In this document: positions 52,760 to 62,165 of the stretch, one piece after another
Position numbering within the stretch: position 1 is the first letter of the stretch
Layout of the letters: each line of letters opens with the position of its first letter
Assembly: GCA_000720995.1 (NCBI GenBank)
Contig: JOEL01000005.1
Location: 124,001-188,000, forward strand
Length of the DNA stretch: 64,000 nucleotides
Direction of reading: 5' to 3'
DNA from: Streptomyces celluloflavus
GTDB lineage: Bacteria > Actinomycetota > Actinomycetes > Streptomycetales > Streptomycetaceae
Notes under the pieces: generated by a model
Seen by the model: only the letters and a program-made list of their open reading frames with translations
What the model was told of the DNA's origin: nothing
Database searches by the model: none
Translations under genes and position numbers: made by a program

Positions 52760-54148
52760 TCAGCGGGGCCCGGTGGCGGACAGCCGACGCCCGTCATAGG
52801 AGCCGAAGGTCTGCGTCGCCGCGTCCCAGACCGTCTGTCCGGCGCGCAGGGTGCGCTCGATACGGCCGGTCATCGTCCAGCCCTCGTACGCGGACCAGCC
52901 GCACTTGGCCCGAACACCGCGGGCGGAGAACATCCACGTGGCGTCGGGATCGAAGAACACCAGATCCGCATCGGCGCCCGGCTCTAGGCGGCCCTTGCCC
53001 GGCAGCCCGAACAGATCGGCGGGGCCGCTGCCCAGGTACCGCACGAGGCGGGCGGCGGCCGTGTCCACGTCCTCCTCGGGCCGGCGCCGCCGCATACCGG
53101 TCCACACCGCGACCGCCAGCTCCTGCACGCCCGGCAGGCCGGGCGGGGACGCCTGGACCGTGCGGGACTTCTCCTCGACGGTGTGCGGAGCGTGGTCGGA
53201 GCCGATCGTGGCCGGCTGGCCCGCGTACACCGCCTCCCACAGCCGGTCCTGGTCCGCCTGCCGGCGGATGGAGGGCGACAGGCGGGTGCGGGCGCCCAGC
53301 CGCCGGGTGTCCTCATCGGTGAACGACAGGTGGTGGCCGGTGACTTCGAAAGTGACCGGCAGCCCGGCGGCCTGCGCCGCACACATCAGATCGGCCTCCT
53401 CCGCGCTGGACAGGTGCAGGATGTGGGCCCTGGTGCCGTGCCGGCGCACCAGCTCGATGACCTTGGCCACCGCGGCGATGCCGCCGCTGCGCGGCCTGCG
53501 GGCCTCGTACTCGCGGTAGCTGCCCGGCTCGCCCCACCATTCGTCCAGGAGGGAGAAGAGCCCGCCGTCCTCGGCGTGCAGCATCAGCTGCACCCCGCCC
53601 TCGGCGGCGGCCGCGAACGCCTCCTCCAGCACGGCCGGATCGCGCACCACCGTCGGCGCGGTGTGATGCCCGGCCATGAAGAGCTTGGCGCTGGTGGCGA
53701 CGGAACGGTCCAAGGTGGCCAGCAACTTCGGGTTCTGCGGGTCCACCCCGATGTGCAAGACGTGGTCGGTCAGCGAGTGGCCCTTGACCAGATCCGCCTT
53801 CTCGGCCACGGCATGCGCGGTCAGCGTCGGCGGCACGGTGTTGGGCATGTCCATCACCGTGGTGAAGCCGCCGGTGACCGCGGCCCGGGTGCCGTGCTCC
53901 CAGTCCTCCTTGTGCGTCAGACCGGGGGTGCGGAAGTGGACGTGGGAGTCGATGAGACCCGGCAGGACGTAGTGGTCGCCGGCGTCCAGGCGGGGCACGG
54001 ACGGGGCGGCGGTGTCCTCGTCCGCGACGGCGGTGATGCGCCCGCCGGAGACCAGGACGTGGCCCGCGCGGACCCCCTGCGGGGTGACCAGCTTGCGCGC
54101 GCAGACCACCAGCTCCGGCTCGGGCGCGGGGGAGTTCAGCTCTGCCAT
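52760..54148 (-). CDS. Dihydropyrimidinase/allantoinase-type amidohydrolase
   Basis: 462 residues from ATG 54148, which overlaps the upstream acyl-CoA dehydrogenase stop by 13 bases. The binuclear metal site of cyclic amidases is complete: His69-x-His71 (DSHVHFR), Lys155 (SAKLFM, presumably carboxylated), His191 (LMLHAED), His245 (AHILHLSSAE) and Asp318 (GSDHAPHT). It should open (or in reverse close) a cyclic amide such as a dihydropyrimidine, hydantoin or allantoin-like ring. In an operon with asparagine synthase and a cysteine-synthase homologue, a cyclic ureide or imide intermediate is suggested. Confidence 0.85.
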   Translation of the reverse strand: MAELNSPAPEPELVVCARKLVTPQGVRAGHVLVSGGRITAVADEDTAAPSVPRLDAGDHYVLPGLIDSHVHFRTPGLTHKEDWEHGTRAAVTGGFTTVMDMPNTVPPTLTAHAVAEKADLVKGHSLTDHVLHIGVDPQNPKLLATLDRSVATSAKLFMAGHHTAPTVVRDPAVLEEAFAAAAEGGVQLMLHAEDGGLFSLLDEWWGEPGSYREYEARRPRSGGIAAVAKVIELVRRHGTRAHILHLSSAEEADLMCAAQAAGLPVTFEVTGHHLSFTDEDTRRLGARTRLSPSIRRQADQDRLWEAVYAGQPATIGSDHAPHTVEEKSRTVQASPPGLPGVQELAVAVWTGMRRRRPEEDVDTAAARLVRYLGSGPADLFGLPGKGRLEPGADADLVFFDPDATWMFSARGVRAKCGWSAYEGWTMTGRIERTLRAGQTVWDAATQTFGSYDGRRLSATGPR

Positions 54149-55266
54149 GTCAGGGCCACCAGCTCTCGGGCGAGGTCGTTCGTCGGTCCCATCAGCGCCA
54201 CCGCGCGGGCGTCGGCCAGCAGCAGGTTCAGCCGCGAACTGGTCACATAGCCGGCCGAGCCGAGCATGCGGGCCACCCCGAGGCAGATCTCCTCGGCCGC
54301 CGTGGACGCGTAGAGCTTGCTGTGCAGCGTGGTCGTGCCGGGGTCGGCCGAGACGCGGGCACCGGCCCGCTCGACGATGGCGCGCGCCGACTCCAGGCGG
54401 GTCGCCAGGTCCACCAGGCGGTGGCGGACCGTCGGACGCTCGGTCAGGCCACGCCGCTCGGCGTGGTCGACGGCGAGGTCGAAGGCGGCCTGGGCGGCGC
54501 CGACGGCCACGGCGCCCAGCGTCGCACCCGAGGTGCGGACCCCGGCGATGATCTCCGGCGCCCGGCCCTCGGGGCCCAGCCGGTTCCCGTCGGGCACCAC
54601 GCACCGCTCCATCGAGACGAAGCCGGTGGCCGAGCCGCGCATCCCGGCCAGGTCCAGGCTCAGGTCCGGCACCACGCCCGAGGTGTCGGCAGTGACCAGG
54701 AAGAACGTCTGCCCGGCCGCCCCGTACGTGCGGCGCGCCCCCTCATCGGGCCGCCCGGTCTGCACGAGGACGAGATAGAGGTCGGCTATGGAGACGCCGG
54801 TGGTGAAGGATTTGGCGCCGTTCAGCTCCCAGCCGCCGTCCGCGCGGCGGGTGCCGGTGCTGCTGAGGTTCTGCTTCGCCGCACCCGCACCCGTCTCGCT
54901 CCAGGCCGACGCGGCCAGATAGGTGCCGTCGGCCAGCAGCGGCAGCAGGTCCGACTTCTGCTGCTCGGTGCCCCACTCGGCGATGCGGCTGCTCACCGCG
55001 AAATGCTGGAAGGCGATGATGGCCACCGACGGGTTGACGGTCGCCAACTCCTCGACGACACGGTTGATTTCGCGGCCGTCGCCGCCCGCGCCGCCGTACC
55101 CGGCCGGGACGGCCGTGGCCGGCAGTCCCGACTTGCGGAAGTCGGTGAGGGCCTCGTGGTCGGGCTCACCGCTGCGCGCGGTCCGCTCCGCCGACTCGCG
55201 CAGCTTCGCCCGCAGGTCCGGGGTGAGACATGGCCTCACACGGAGGCCGCTGACAGTGCCAGGCAT
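54136..55266 (-). CDS. Acyl-CoA dehydrogenase-family flavoprotein
   Basis: 376 residues from ATG 55266 (GAGGAG upstream), overlapping the PrpF-like gene by 31 bases. Standard three-domain fold: FQHFAVSSRIAEWGTEQQK, the FAD/substrate loop ASAWSETGAGAAKQN, and helical C-terminal domain with RHRLVDLATRLESARA. The usual catalytic Glu position is not obvious to me. It may desaturate an acyl thioester, or act as a flavin monooxygenase/N-hydroxylase as related cluster enzymes do. Confidence 0.8.
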   Translation of the reverse strand: MPGTVSGLRVRPCLTPDLRAKLRESAERTARSGEPDHEALTDFRKSGLPATAVPAGYGGAGGDGREINRVVEELATVNPSVAIIAFQHFAVSSRIAEWGTEQQKSDLLPLLADGTYLAASAWSETGAGAAKQNLSSTGTRRADGGWELNGAKSFTTGVSIADLYLVLVQTGRPDEGARRTYGAAGQTFFLVTADTSGVVPDLSLDLAGMRGSATGFVSMERCVVPDGNRLGPEGRAPEIIAGVRTSGATLGAVAVGAAQAAFDLAVDHAERRGLTERPTVRHRLVDLATRLESARAIVERAGARVSADPGTTTLHSKLYASTAAEEICLGVARMLGSAGYVTSSRLNLLLADARAVALMGPTNDLARELVALTWQS

Positions 55267-56291
55267 TGGGCAATCTCCTCGAATTGCAGATGGGCGAGCG
55301 GTTCGAGCACGAAGGAGCCCTGGTGGGTGACGTGCTTACGGCCGACCCCGACCCAGGTGAGCGAGGGCTGTCCGCCGATCTCGTGGGTGGCGACGGTGAC
55401 CACCGTCCGGCCGCCGGGGGTGGTGATGCCCAGCGGCCCGTCGACGTGGCCCGCCTCCTCGGCGATCCGCCACGCGACGGTGCCGGGGATACGGGTCGCC
55501 GCCCCCAGGCAGACCGCCCCGGTCAGCGCGATCGTCGGGTGCCAGCCGGGCACCGAGACCGCCCGCGCCGCGATACGGCCGGATGCCTCCGGGAGGATCG
55601 CCGCGATCTTGGGGAAGGCGCCATCGGGGGACCAGCCGAGCCGGCCGGCCGCGGCCACGCGCAGCCGCGCCATCCGCGCGAACAGCTCGTCCCCGGCGGC
55701 GAACAGCTCGGTGTGGTCCCGTATCCCCAGCTCCCGTGCGTCGACGAACGTGTAGGGGTTGCCGGTGGAGACCAGCGAGACGGTGCGCGAGACGCCGTCC
55801 GACACCAGCTCGGTGCACGGCTCCGCGGTCAGCAGGAGCTCCGGCAGCGGTATGCCGACGGGCTGGACGAAGTAGACGGTGAACCGCACCTCGTTGAGGC
55901 CGGTCTCCTCCAACTCGCACACCACGCTGTCGCCGTTGTTCAGGACATTGACCCGCACCCGGCCGCCCGGCGTCAGCGCCGGCAGCATCCCGGCCCGCTC
56001 GGCCGAGACGACGGCGGAGAGGATCGAGTGCCCGCACGAGCCGCGGAAGTCGAAACGGTCGGGGCCGTCGGGCAGCGCCTGGACGAACCGGTAGTCGAGA
56101 TCGAACAGCGGATGTGCGGACGGCCGCACCAGCGCGATCTTCAGAACATGGGAGCCGCCGGCCTCGGAGAGATAGCGCCGCACCTCGGTCAGCTCCCGGC
56201 GCAGCGCTCCCTCGTCCGCCGACAGCCGGCGCGCGTCGAGCACGACCGTCGGGCACGGGCTCCCCGTCGCGTACGCAAGATGTCCGATCAC
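55236..56291 (-). CDS. PrpF/DapF-fold isomerase-like protein
   Basis: 351 residues from GTG 56291, overlapping the asparagine-synthase stop (GTGA). Features of the PrpF family: FRGSCGHSILSAVVSAERAG with a conserved Cys near residue 93, LNNGDSV, and the second half PKIAAILPE and ITTPGGRTVVTVATHE. Relatives isomerise unsaturated di/tricarboxylates (2-methylaconitate, methylitaconate, oxalomesaconate). Suggests an unsaturated polycarboxylate intermediate in this pathway. Function assignment is by fold only. Confidence 0.7.
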   Translation of the reverse strand: MIGHLAYATGSPCPTVVLDARRLSADEGALRRELTEVRRYLSEAGGSHVLKIALVRPSAHPLFDLDYRFVQALPDGPDRFDFRGSCGHSILSAVVSAERAGMLPALTPGGRVRVNVLNNGDSVVCELEETGLNEVRFTVYFVQPVGIPLPELLLTAEPCTELVSDGVSRTVSLVSTGNPYTFVDARELGIRDHTELFAAGDELFARMARLRVAAAGRLGWSPDGAFPKIAAILPEASGRIAARAVSVPGWHPTIALTGAVCLGAATRIPGTVAWRIAEEAGHVDGPLGITTPGGRTVVTVATHEIGGQPSLTWVGVGRKHVTHQGSFVLEPLAHLQFEEIAQCLALSAASV

Positions 56292-58102
56292 GCCGCTACC
56301 GCCGTGGGTTCGGACCGGCGCGCCGGCCTGCGGAACAGCTCCCGCCACACCTCGTGCACCAGCAGCGCCCACAGGGTCAGGGACGTGGTGTCGTCGGGCG
56401 TGTCGGCCTGCGCGGCGAAGAGCGCGGCGACCGCGGCCGCATCGAGCTGGCCGCCGTCCTTCAGCCGCGCGGCGGCGAGCATGTCCCGGGCGTACTCCCA
56501 CAGCCGGGTACCGGGCGCCAGCATGGCCGTGACGGGCAGGGTGAAGGGCTGCTTGGGACGGTTGAGCACCGTATCGGGCACCAGCCCGGAGGCGGCCGCG
56601 TACAGCGTCCGCTTCACGCCCCCGCCCCGGATGCGCAGCGCGTCGGGCAGGCCCCGGCCCGGGGCGATGATGCTGCGCTGGCAGAACGGCAGCCGGGCCT
56701 CGACGGAGCTGGCCATGCTCAGGTGGTCCACCCGGCGCAGGTGGTAGGCGGGCAGCCGGTGGCCCAGCTCGAACGCGCTGATCCGCTCCAGGACCGTCCC
56801 CGCACCCTCGCGCAGCCGCTCCAGGACGTCGGCGGGGAGGGGCGGCACATCCTCGACGAACGCGCGGTAGGCATCGGTGTAGAGGCCGTGGCGGCGGTGG
56901 GCGGGGAGGACGCCCAGCGCGTCCAGGTAGTCCCCGTACCACGCCTGGCCGGACCCGGCGGCCCCGGCGGCCGCGCGCATCCGTCCGTAGCCGCCGAAGA
57001 CCTCGTCGGCGGCGTCGCCGGTCAGCGCGACCTTGAAGCCCGCGTCGCGGACGGCGGCGAAGAGCGCGTGGGTGCTCAGCGTGATGGGGTCGGCGTTCGG
57101 CTGGCCCAGATGCCAGACGACGTCCTCCAGCAGACCGGGGAAGCCGGCCGGGTCGATCTCGACCTGGTGGTGCGTGGTGCCCGCGCGCTCGGCCGCCTCG
57201 CGGGCGAAGTGCCGCTCATCGAAGGGCCAGTCGCCGCCGTAGGCGATGTTGAAGGAGTGCACCGGCCCGTGCTCGGCGGCCAGGGAGGTCACCAGGCTGG
57301 AGTCCAGGCCGCCGGAGGTGATGACGGCGACCGGCACATCGGCGACGAGCAGCCGGCCGACCTCCTCACGCAGCCGCTCGCGCACCAGGGCGCCGGCCTC
57401 CTCGGCGCCGGTGAAGCCGTGGTCCTCGGGCTGCTGGGGGCGGTGCACGGTGCGCGGGGTCTCGCCGAGCTCGCAGGTCATGGTGGTGGACGGCGGCAGG
57501 ACCCGGACACCGTCGAAGAACGTCTGCTCGCCGAAGGGCGTCTTGGTGGCCAGATAGGCGTCCAGCCCGGCGTCCCAGATGCCGTCGGACATCCCGCCGA
57601 AGCCGAGCAGCGCCGACAGCTCGGAGGAGAAGTGCAGCGAGCGGCCGGCCGCGTCCCAGCGGTAGTACAGCGGCTTCATGCCGATGTGGTCGGTGGCCAG
57701 CAGCAGCCGGGGCCGTTCGCCGCGCAGGTCCACCACGGCGACGGCGTACATCCCGTCGAGGTGGTCGACGAAGCCGGCACCGTACTCGGCGTACAGGGCC
57801 GGGAGGACGCCGCCGTCACAGCGATCGGGGAAGACGTGCCCCAGCCCCCGCAGGCGGGCGCGGAGCGCGTCGTGGTTGTAGATCTCGCCGTTGAAGACGA
57901 CCCGGATGCGGCCGCCGTCACTCTCGTACGGCTGCTGCCCGCCGTCCAGGTCGACGATGGCGAGGCGGTTGCTGCCGATGCCCCAGCCGGCACCCCGGGC
58001 CGAACCGCTGGCGTCCGGGCCTCCGTGCCGTTGCAGCGCGGAGGCTGTTCTGAGGTCGTTGGGGGAGGCTGTCGCGTTGAAGTAGCCGAAGATGCGGCAC
58101 AT
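56288..58102 (-). CDS. Glutamine-hydrolysing asparagine synthase family enzyme
   Basis: 604 residues from ATG 58102; the next residue is Cys (MCRIFGYF), the N-terminal nucleophile of class II glutaminases, which fixes the start. Glutaminase domain to about residue 190 (VFNGEIYNHDALR), synthetase domain with PP-loop ITSGGLDSS. In clusters, such proteins amidate carboxylates (for example malonate to malonamate) or close beta-lactams, apart from making asparagine. Located between a cysteine-synthase homologue and PrpF-like isomerase, it probably amidates a carboxylate intermediate. Confidence 0.85.
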   Translation of the reverse strand: MCRIFGYFNATASPNDLRTASALQRHGGPDASGSARGAGWGIGSNRLAIVDLDGGQQPYESDGGRIRVVFNGEIYNHDALRARLRGLGHVFPDRCDGGVLPALYAEYGAGFVDHLDGMYAVAVVDLRGERPRLLLATDHIGMKPLYYRWDAAGRSLHFSSELSALLGFGGMSDGIWDAGLDAYLATKTPFGEQTFFDGVRVLPPSTTMTCELGETPRTVHRPQQPEDHGFTGAEEAGALVRERLREEVGRLLVADVPVAVITSGGLDSSLVTSLAAEHGPVHSFNIAYGGDWPFDERHFAREAAERAGTTHHQVEIDPAGFPGLLEDVVWHLGQPNADPITLSTHALFAAVRDAGFKVALTGDAADEVFGGYGRMRAAAGAAGSGQAWYGDYLDALGVLPAHRRHGLYTDAYRAFVEDVPPLPADVLERLREGAGTVLERISAFELGHRLPAYHLRRVDHLSMASSVEARLPFCQRSIIAPGRGLPDALRIRGGGVKRTLYAAASGLVPDTVLNRPKQPFTLPVTAMLAPGTRLWEYARDMLAAARLKDGGQLDAAAVAALFAAQADTPDDTTSLTLWALLVHEVWRELFRRPARRSEPTAVAA

Positions 58103-58135
58103 ATGGGCTATCCGTTCCGGTGACAAACGTGGGTT

Positions 58136-59098
58136 TCACTCGGTCGACAGCGACAGATACCGTTCGCCGGTGTCGGGGAAGACGGTGACGATCGTCGAGC
58201 CCGCCCAGCGCTCCCGCCGGGCCAGCAGGCGCGCGGCGTACGCGGCGGCGCCCGAGGAGATGCCGGTCAGCAGACCGGTGGCGCGGTTGACCTCGCGGGT
58301 GGTGCCGGCGGCGGCCTCGTCCGGGACGGCGATGGCCTCGTCGATCAGATCGAGGTCCATGATCTCGGAGACGTAGCCGGCACCGATGCCGGGAATGCCG
58401 TGCGGCCCCGGCGCCCCGCCGTTGAGGATCGCGGCACGGGCCGGCTCGACCGCCACCACGTGCACGTCCCGGCGCTCCTTGAGGTAGCGGGCCACACCGG
58501 TGAGCGTGCCGCCGGTGCCCACGCCGCACACCAGCACGTCGACCTGCCCGCCGGTGGCCGCCCAGATCTCGGGCCCGGTCGTCTCGTAGTGGGCACGCAG
58601 ATTCTCCGGGTTCTCGTCCTGGTGGGCGAGCCAGGAACCGGGGATGCTGCGCTGGAGCTCCTCGGCGTGACGCCAGGCGGCCGGCAGCCCGTCCTCGTGC
58701 GGGACGAGGACGACCTCGGCGCCGAACTCCCGCAGGATCTGACGGCGTTCCTCGGTGGCGTTGTCAGGCATCACGATGATGCAGCGGTGGCCGCGCCGGG
58801 CGCTGAGCGCGGCCAGGGAGATGCCGGTGCTGCCGGAGGAGCACTCGATGACCGTGCCGCCCCGCGCGGGCAGCGCCCCGCAGACCTCCGCCTGGCGCAT
58901 CATGTACAGCGCCGGGCGGTCCTTGACGTTCAGCAGCGGGTTGAACATCTCCAGCTTGGCCAGCAGCCGGACGGAGTCCGGGAGGTGCGCGAGCCGGATC
59001 TCCATGAGCGGAGTGTTGCCGACCAGTTCTTCGATCGACCGGACGATCCGGCCGGCGGCGGGGGCGATGGGGGCGGTCGCTGTTTTCAAAGGTCCCAC
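58136..59098 (-). CDS. Cysteine synthase-like PLP enzyme with altered substrate loop
   Basis: 320 residues from GTG 59098 (GAGGAA ten bases upstream). Fold-type II beta-synthase: EELVGNTPLM, PLP lysine Lys59 in NPLLNVKDR, and GVGTGGTLTGVARYLK for the phosphate. The substrate-carboxylate loop, normally TSGNTG, is CSSGSTG here: the Asn is Ser90. Its partner at 62903-63853 keeps the normal loop. This suggests a changed nucleophile or acceptor, e.g. formation of a beta-substituted alanine other than cysteine. Only 33 bases before the asparagine-synthase start. Confidence 0.8.
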   Translation of the reverse strand: MGPLKTATAPIAPAAGRIVRSIEELVGNTPLMEIRLAHLPDSVRLLAKLEMFNPLLNVKDRPALYMMRQAEVCGALPARGGTVIECSSGSTGISLAALSARRGHRCIIVMPDNATEERRQILREFGAEVVLVPHEDGLPAAWRHAEELQRSIPGSWLAHQDENPENLRAHYETTGPEIWAATGGQVDVLVCGVGTGGTLTGVARYLKERRDVHVVAVEPARAAILNGGAPGPHGIPGIGAGYVSEIMDLDLIDEAIAVPDEAAAGTTREVNRATGLLTGISSGAAAYAARLLARRERWAGSTIVTVFPDTGERYLSLSTE

Positions 59099-59213
59099 TT
59101 TCGTCGAATTCCTCGCGTCCGTCGCGGCGTTGTGGCGTCGCGGCGGCCGGGGCACTGGAAGGCCGGGGCCGGGGGAGTGCCCCGGGGCGGGGCGGCGCGG
59201 GCCGCCGTGCCGC

Positions 59214-60029
59214 TCAGGCCCGGACGGCCCCGCCCCGGGCGGCACCGAGGTGGTCGGCCGCGATCTGCTGGAGGTGGGTGATGTCGCTGGAGACCGTGGC
59301 GAAGGTGAAGTTCTCGCCCAGGCGCTCGGCCGCGGCGTCACCGGTCAGGCAATGGATGCCGCAGGCGATGCCCGCGCGCTCGGCCGCCTCGCTCACCCGC
59401 CGCAGCGCGTCCTCCAGGTCCTTCGCCACATCCGGGTCCCCGAAGTAGCGGGCGCCCAGGGCCACGGACAGATCGGCGGGACCGACGTAGACCGCGTCCA
59501 GCTCCGGCGTGGCACAGATCGCCTCCAGGTTCTCCAGCGCCGCGGCCGTCTCGATCATCACGATGCAGGCGACGGCCTCGTCGACCTCGTCCGGCACCGA
59601 CCCCAGCCGCACCTCGCCGCGGACCGGACCGCCCAGGCTGCGGGTGCCCTTGGGCTGGTGGCGGCAGGCGCGGGCGGCGACGGCGGCCTCCTCGGCGGTG
59701 CCGACCATCGGCACGATCACACCGCGGGCCCCGGTGTCCAGGGCCATGCCGATGGCGATCGGGTCGACGGAGGGGACCCGCAGGACGCCCGCGGAGCGCT
59801 GCCGGGAGTCCACCGCCAGCAGCGCCGACTGCCAGCCCGCCTGGTGCAGGATGCCGTGCTGGCCGTCGATGCCGATGTAGTCGTAGCCCAGGCCCGCGAT
59901 GCGCTCGGTGCCCGTGGGGTTGTCGCAGGCGATCCAGTAGCCGACCATCCGCTCGCGGCGGCGCAGCCGCGCGGTGAACGCGGCGGGTCCCTGGGGCTGT
60001 CGGCCCGTGCCGGGCGCGGTGGCGCTCAC
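59214..60029 (-). CDS. HpcH/HpaI-type class II aldolase
   Basis: 271 residues from GTG 60029, overlapping the TauD-like stop (GTGA). Family features: ARGVIVPMVGTAEEAAVAARACR, metal-binding Glu in IMIETAAALENL and Asp in VYVGPADLSVALG. Catalyses (retro-)aldol reaction of pyruvate or oxaloacetate-type enolates with an aldehyde. Could build or cleave a hydroxy-dicarboxylate skeleton, which fits the PrpF-like isomerase further along. Confidence 0.85.
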   Translation of the reverse strand: MSATAPGTGRQPQGPAAFTARLRRRERMVGYWIACDNPTGTERIAGLGYDYIGIDGQHGILHQAGWQSALLAVDSRQRSAGVLRVPSVDPIAIGMALDTGARGVIVPMVGTAEEAAVAARACRHQPKGTRSLGGPVRGEVRLGSVPDEVDEAVACIVMIETAAALENLEAICATPELDAVYVGPADLSVALGARYFGDPDVAKDLEDALRRVSEAAERAGIACGIHCLTGDAAAERLGENFTFATVSSDITHLQQIAADHLGAARGGAVRA

Positions 60030-60886
60030 TCGCCCTCCTCGATGACGTAGCTGGACTTGCCGTCCAGGCCGACCGGCACGTCGCCGGTGATGGAGACGCG
60101 GTGCAGGACGCGCTGGTGGCTGTCGTAGTCGTCGACGCCGTAGTGCTGGGCGCTGCGGTTGTCGAAGATCAGGACGTCCCCGGGGCGCCAGGTCCAGCGG
60201 GCGGTGTTCTCCGGGCGGAGCACATACGCCTGGAGGACGTCGATGAGGGGCCGGGACTCGCGCAGCTCCATACCGACCAGGCGCTGGGCGAAGCCGCCCA
60301 GGAGAAGACTGGGCTCACCGGACTCGGGGTGGACGCGCACGACCGGGTGCGCGGTCTCGAACCGCTTGGCCAGGAACGCCTTGCGCACCTGCTCGCCGCG
60401 CTCGGTACCCAGGCGGGGCTGCTCGGCGTGGTTGGTGTGCACTGCCCACAACCTGTCGGCGATCTCCCGCAGTTCGGCCGGGAGATCCTTGTACCCGGCG
60501 GCGGCGTTGGCGACCAGCGTGTCCCCGCCGTACGGGGGCAGGGTGACACTGCGCAGAGTGGTGCCCAGGGACGGGGCCCGGGTGAAGCTGATGTCGACGT
60601 GCCAGTGGTTGGCGCGCTGATCCGCGCCGTCGACCGGGATGACCTGCACCGCGCCGTCGACCGTGCGCATCATCGGGTGCTTCTGCGTCAGCGGCCCGAA
60701 GCGGCCGGCGAAGGCCAACTGGTCCGCGTCGTCGATGTCCTGGTCCCGGAAGAAGAGCACCTTGTGCTCCAGGAAAGCCTCGTGGATCTGGGACCACACC
60801 GAGTCCGGCAACTCGCTGCTCAGGTCGGCGCCGAGCACCTCGGCACCGATCCTGCCGCCGGTCTTGCGTATATCGAAGTGGGACAC
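60026..60886 (-). CDS. TauD/TfdA-family Fe(II)/2-oxoglutarate dioxygenase
   Basis: 286 residues from GTG 60886 (GGAAAGGA seven bases before). The 2-His-1-Asp facial triad is visible: His96-x-Asp98 in NHWHVDISF, and distal His262 in LHRVSITGD, followed by Arg263 for 2-oxoglutarate; RSVTLPPYGGDTL is typical of the clade. First gene of the minus-strand series. Could be taurine dioxygenase (sulfite release) or a hydroxylase of the pathway intermediate. The combination with CysE/CysK homologues makes either credible. Confidence 0.85.
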   Translation of the reverse strand: MSHFDIRKTGGRIGAEVLGADLSSELPDSVWSQIHEAFLEHKVLFFRDQDIDDADQLAFAGRFGPLTQKHPMMRTVDGAVQVIPVDGADQRANHWHVDISFTRAPSLGTTLRSVTLPPYGGDTLVANAAAGYKDLPAELREIADRLWAVHTNHAEQPRLGTERGEQVRKAFLAKRFETAHPVVRVHPESGEPSLLLGGFAQRLVGMELRESRPLIDVLQAYVLRPENTARWTWRPGDVLIFDNRSAQHYGVDDYDSHQRVLHRVSITGDVPVGLDGKSSYVIEEGE

Positions 60887-61235
60887 CGTGCATTCCTTTC
60901 CTGGCACGCCGGGCCCAAGGCATCCCGCGCCATTCGGCGTCAGGGATCCCTCGTTACGCCCGCGTTGGCGGAAATCCGGGATATGCGTGCACTGCCTCGC
61001 TGGAGCGCGGACCGGCAGGCCGCTGAGATGGAGGGAAGCCAAGCACGGGCGGTTCGGCCGTGGCAAGGAGATCCGGCCACGGCCGCGGCGACTTCAGGAA
61101 CTTGCCACATCTGTCACAGCACTCCGCCAAGTCCCCGAAATCGCAAGCACCCTGGAGCCCGTTGTTGTCCGGGAATACCCCGGCGTGATTGGCTCCGCGA
61201 GTCTGTGCGGAGCACGCTAGGAAAGGGTTGAAGAA
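60887..61235. other. Divergent promoter region of the second locus
   Basis: 349 bases between the TauD-like operon and the FMN-reductase gene. It is AT-richer near 61090-61190, and contains GTCCGGGAATACCCCGG-like dyad symmetry (61168-61183). A 6-bp hairpin (61193-61198 with 61207-61212) lies in the likely leader of the plus-strand gene. No gene seen; no confident hexamers. Confidence 0.5.
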
Positions 61236-61787
61236 ATGGCCAGGATTGCCCTGATCTCCGGTAGCCTGCGCGCGGAGTCCTCGAACTCCGCGGTGGTCGC
61301 CACGATCCGGAAGATCATCGAGGGGCGGGCCGGCGGCCACGAGGCCACCGTCGTGCCGCTGCACGACTTCCCGCCGTTCGACCAGGACGTGGAGCGCGCG
61401 GGCCACCCCGCGCCCCTGGAGTCCGCCCGCGGCCAGGTGTCCGGTGCCGACGCCCTGATCGTCTGTTCCCCCGCCTACAACGGCTACCCCCCGGGCGTGC
61501 TGAAGAACGCGCTGGACTGGCTCTCCCGCCCCGGCGGCGAGAGCCCGCTGACCGACCTGCCGACGGCGGTCCTGAGCGCCTCCCCGGGCCAGGCCGGCGG
61601 CGCGAACGTACAGCCGCACGTGCGCCGGATACTCGCCAACTGCGGTGCCGCCGCCGTGGAGTGCGACGAGGTCGCCGTGGGCGACGCGATCAGCCTGCGC
61701 ACCTCCGAGGGCCTCATCGAGGACCCCGCCACCGTGAGCAGGCTGGAGAAGCTGGTCGACGCGGTCCTCGCGGCGGCGGCGCGCTGA
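61236..61787 (+). CDS. NADPH-dependent FMN reductase
   Basis: 183 residues from ATG 61236, GGAAAGGG upstream. ISGSLRAESSNSA phosphate loop and SPAYNGYPPGVLKNALDW flavin-binding segment, as in the SsuE/azoreductase group. Divergent from the TauD-like operon and first of three plus-strand genes. It shares family with 50863-51417; having two reductases implies more than one reduced-flavin consumer (LLM enzyme, perhaps another beyond the edge). Confidence 0.85.
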   Translation: MARIALISGSLRAESSNSAVVATIRKIIEGRAGGHEATVVPLHDFPPFDQDVERAGHPAPLESARGQVSGADALIVCSPAYNGYPPGVLKNALDWLSRPGGESPLTDLPTAVLSASPGQAGGANVQPHVRRILANCGAAAVECDEVAVGDAISLRTSEGLIEDPATVSRLEKLVDAVLAAAAR

Positions 61788-62165
61788 CACCGTCCCGCCG
61801 AACCACCACCGCACGCCGCCGCGTCTCCTTCGGCGCCCTGTCCACCGACGCGGCCCCCGACGGCCCGCGCGGCCGCTGCCCGGCGGTCCGCCACACGTCC
61901 TGGCCGGCCGCGAAAACGGCCGCACCGGGCCTGTTCACCGCACTGCCGGTGCCGTCCCCGACAGCCACCCGGCTGCTGCCGGCCGGCGGTGCACCCCTCG
62001 GGCGCCCGCCCTTCGTCCGGCCGGAGCCGCACCTGCCCCGCCCCCCGCACCTGCCCACGGCGCGCGAGGGCGCCGGGCGGGAGCCCAGCACGGACGGCGG
62101 CCACGACCCGGGCGACGCGGACACACCACATGCCACGGCCATCCGTAGCAGGAGGAGTTGAAGCC
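61788..62165. other. Gap between FMN reductase and serine acetyltransferase genes
   Basis: 378 GC-rich bases with arginine/proline-rich shadow frames only. A good AGGAGG ribosome-binding site lies just before ATG 62166. I see no promoter or structured element I can support. Confidence 0.4.
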
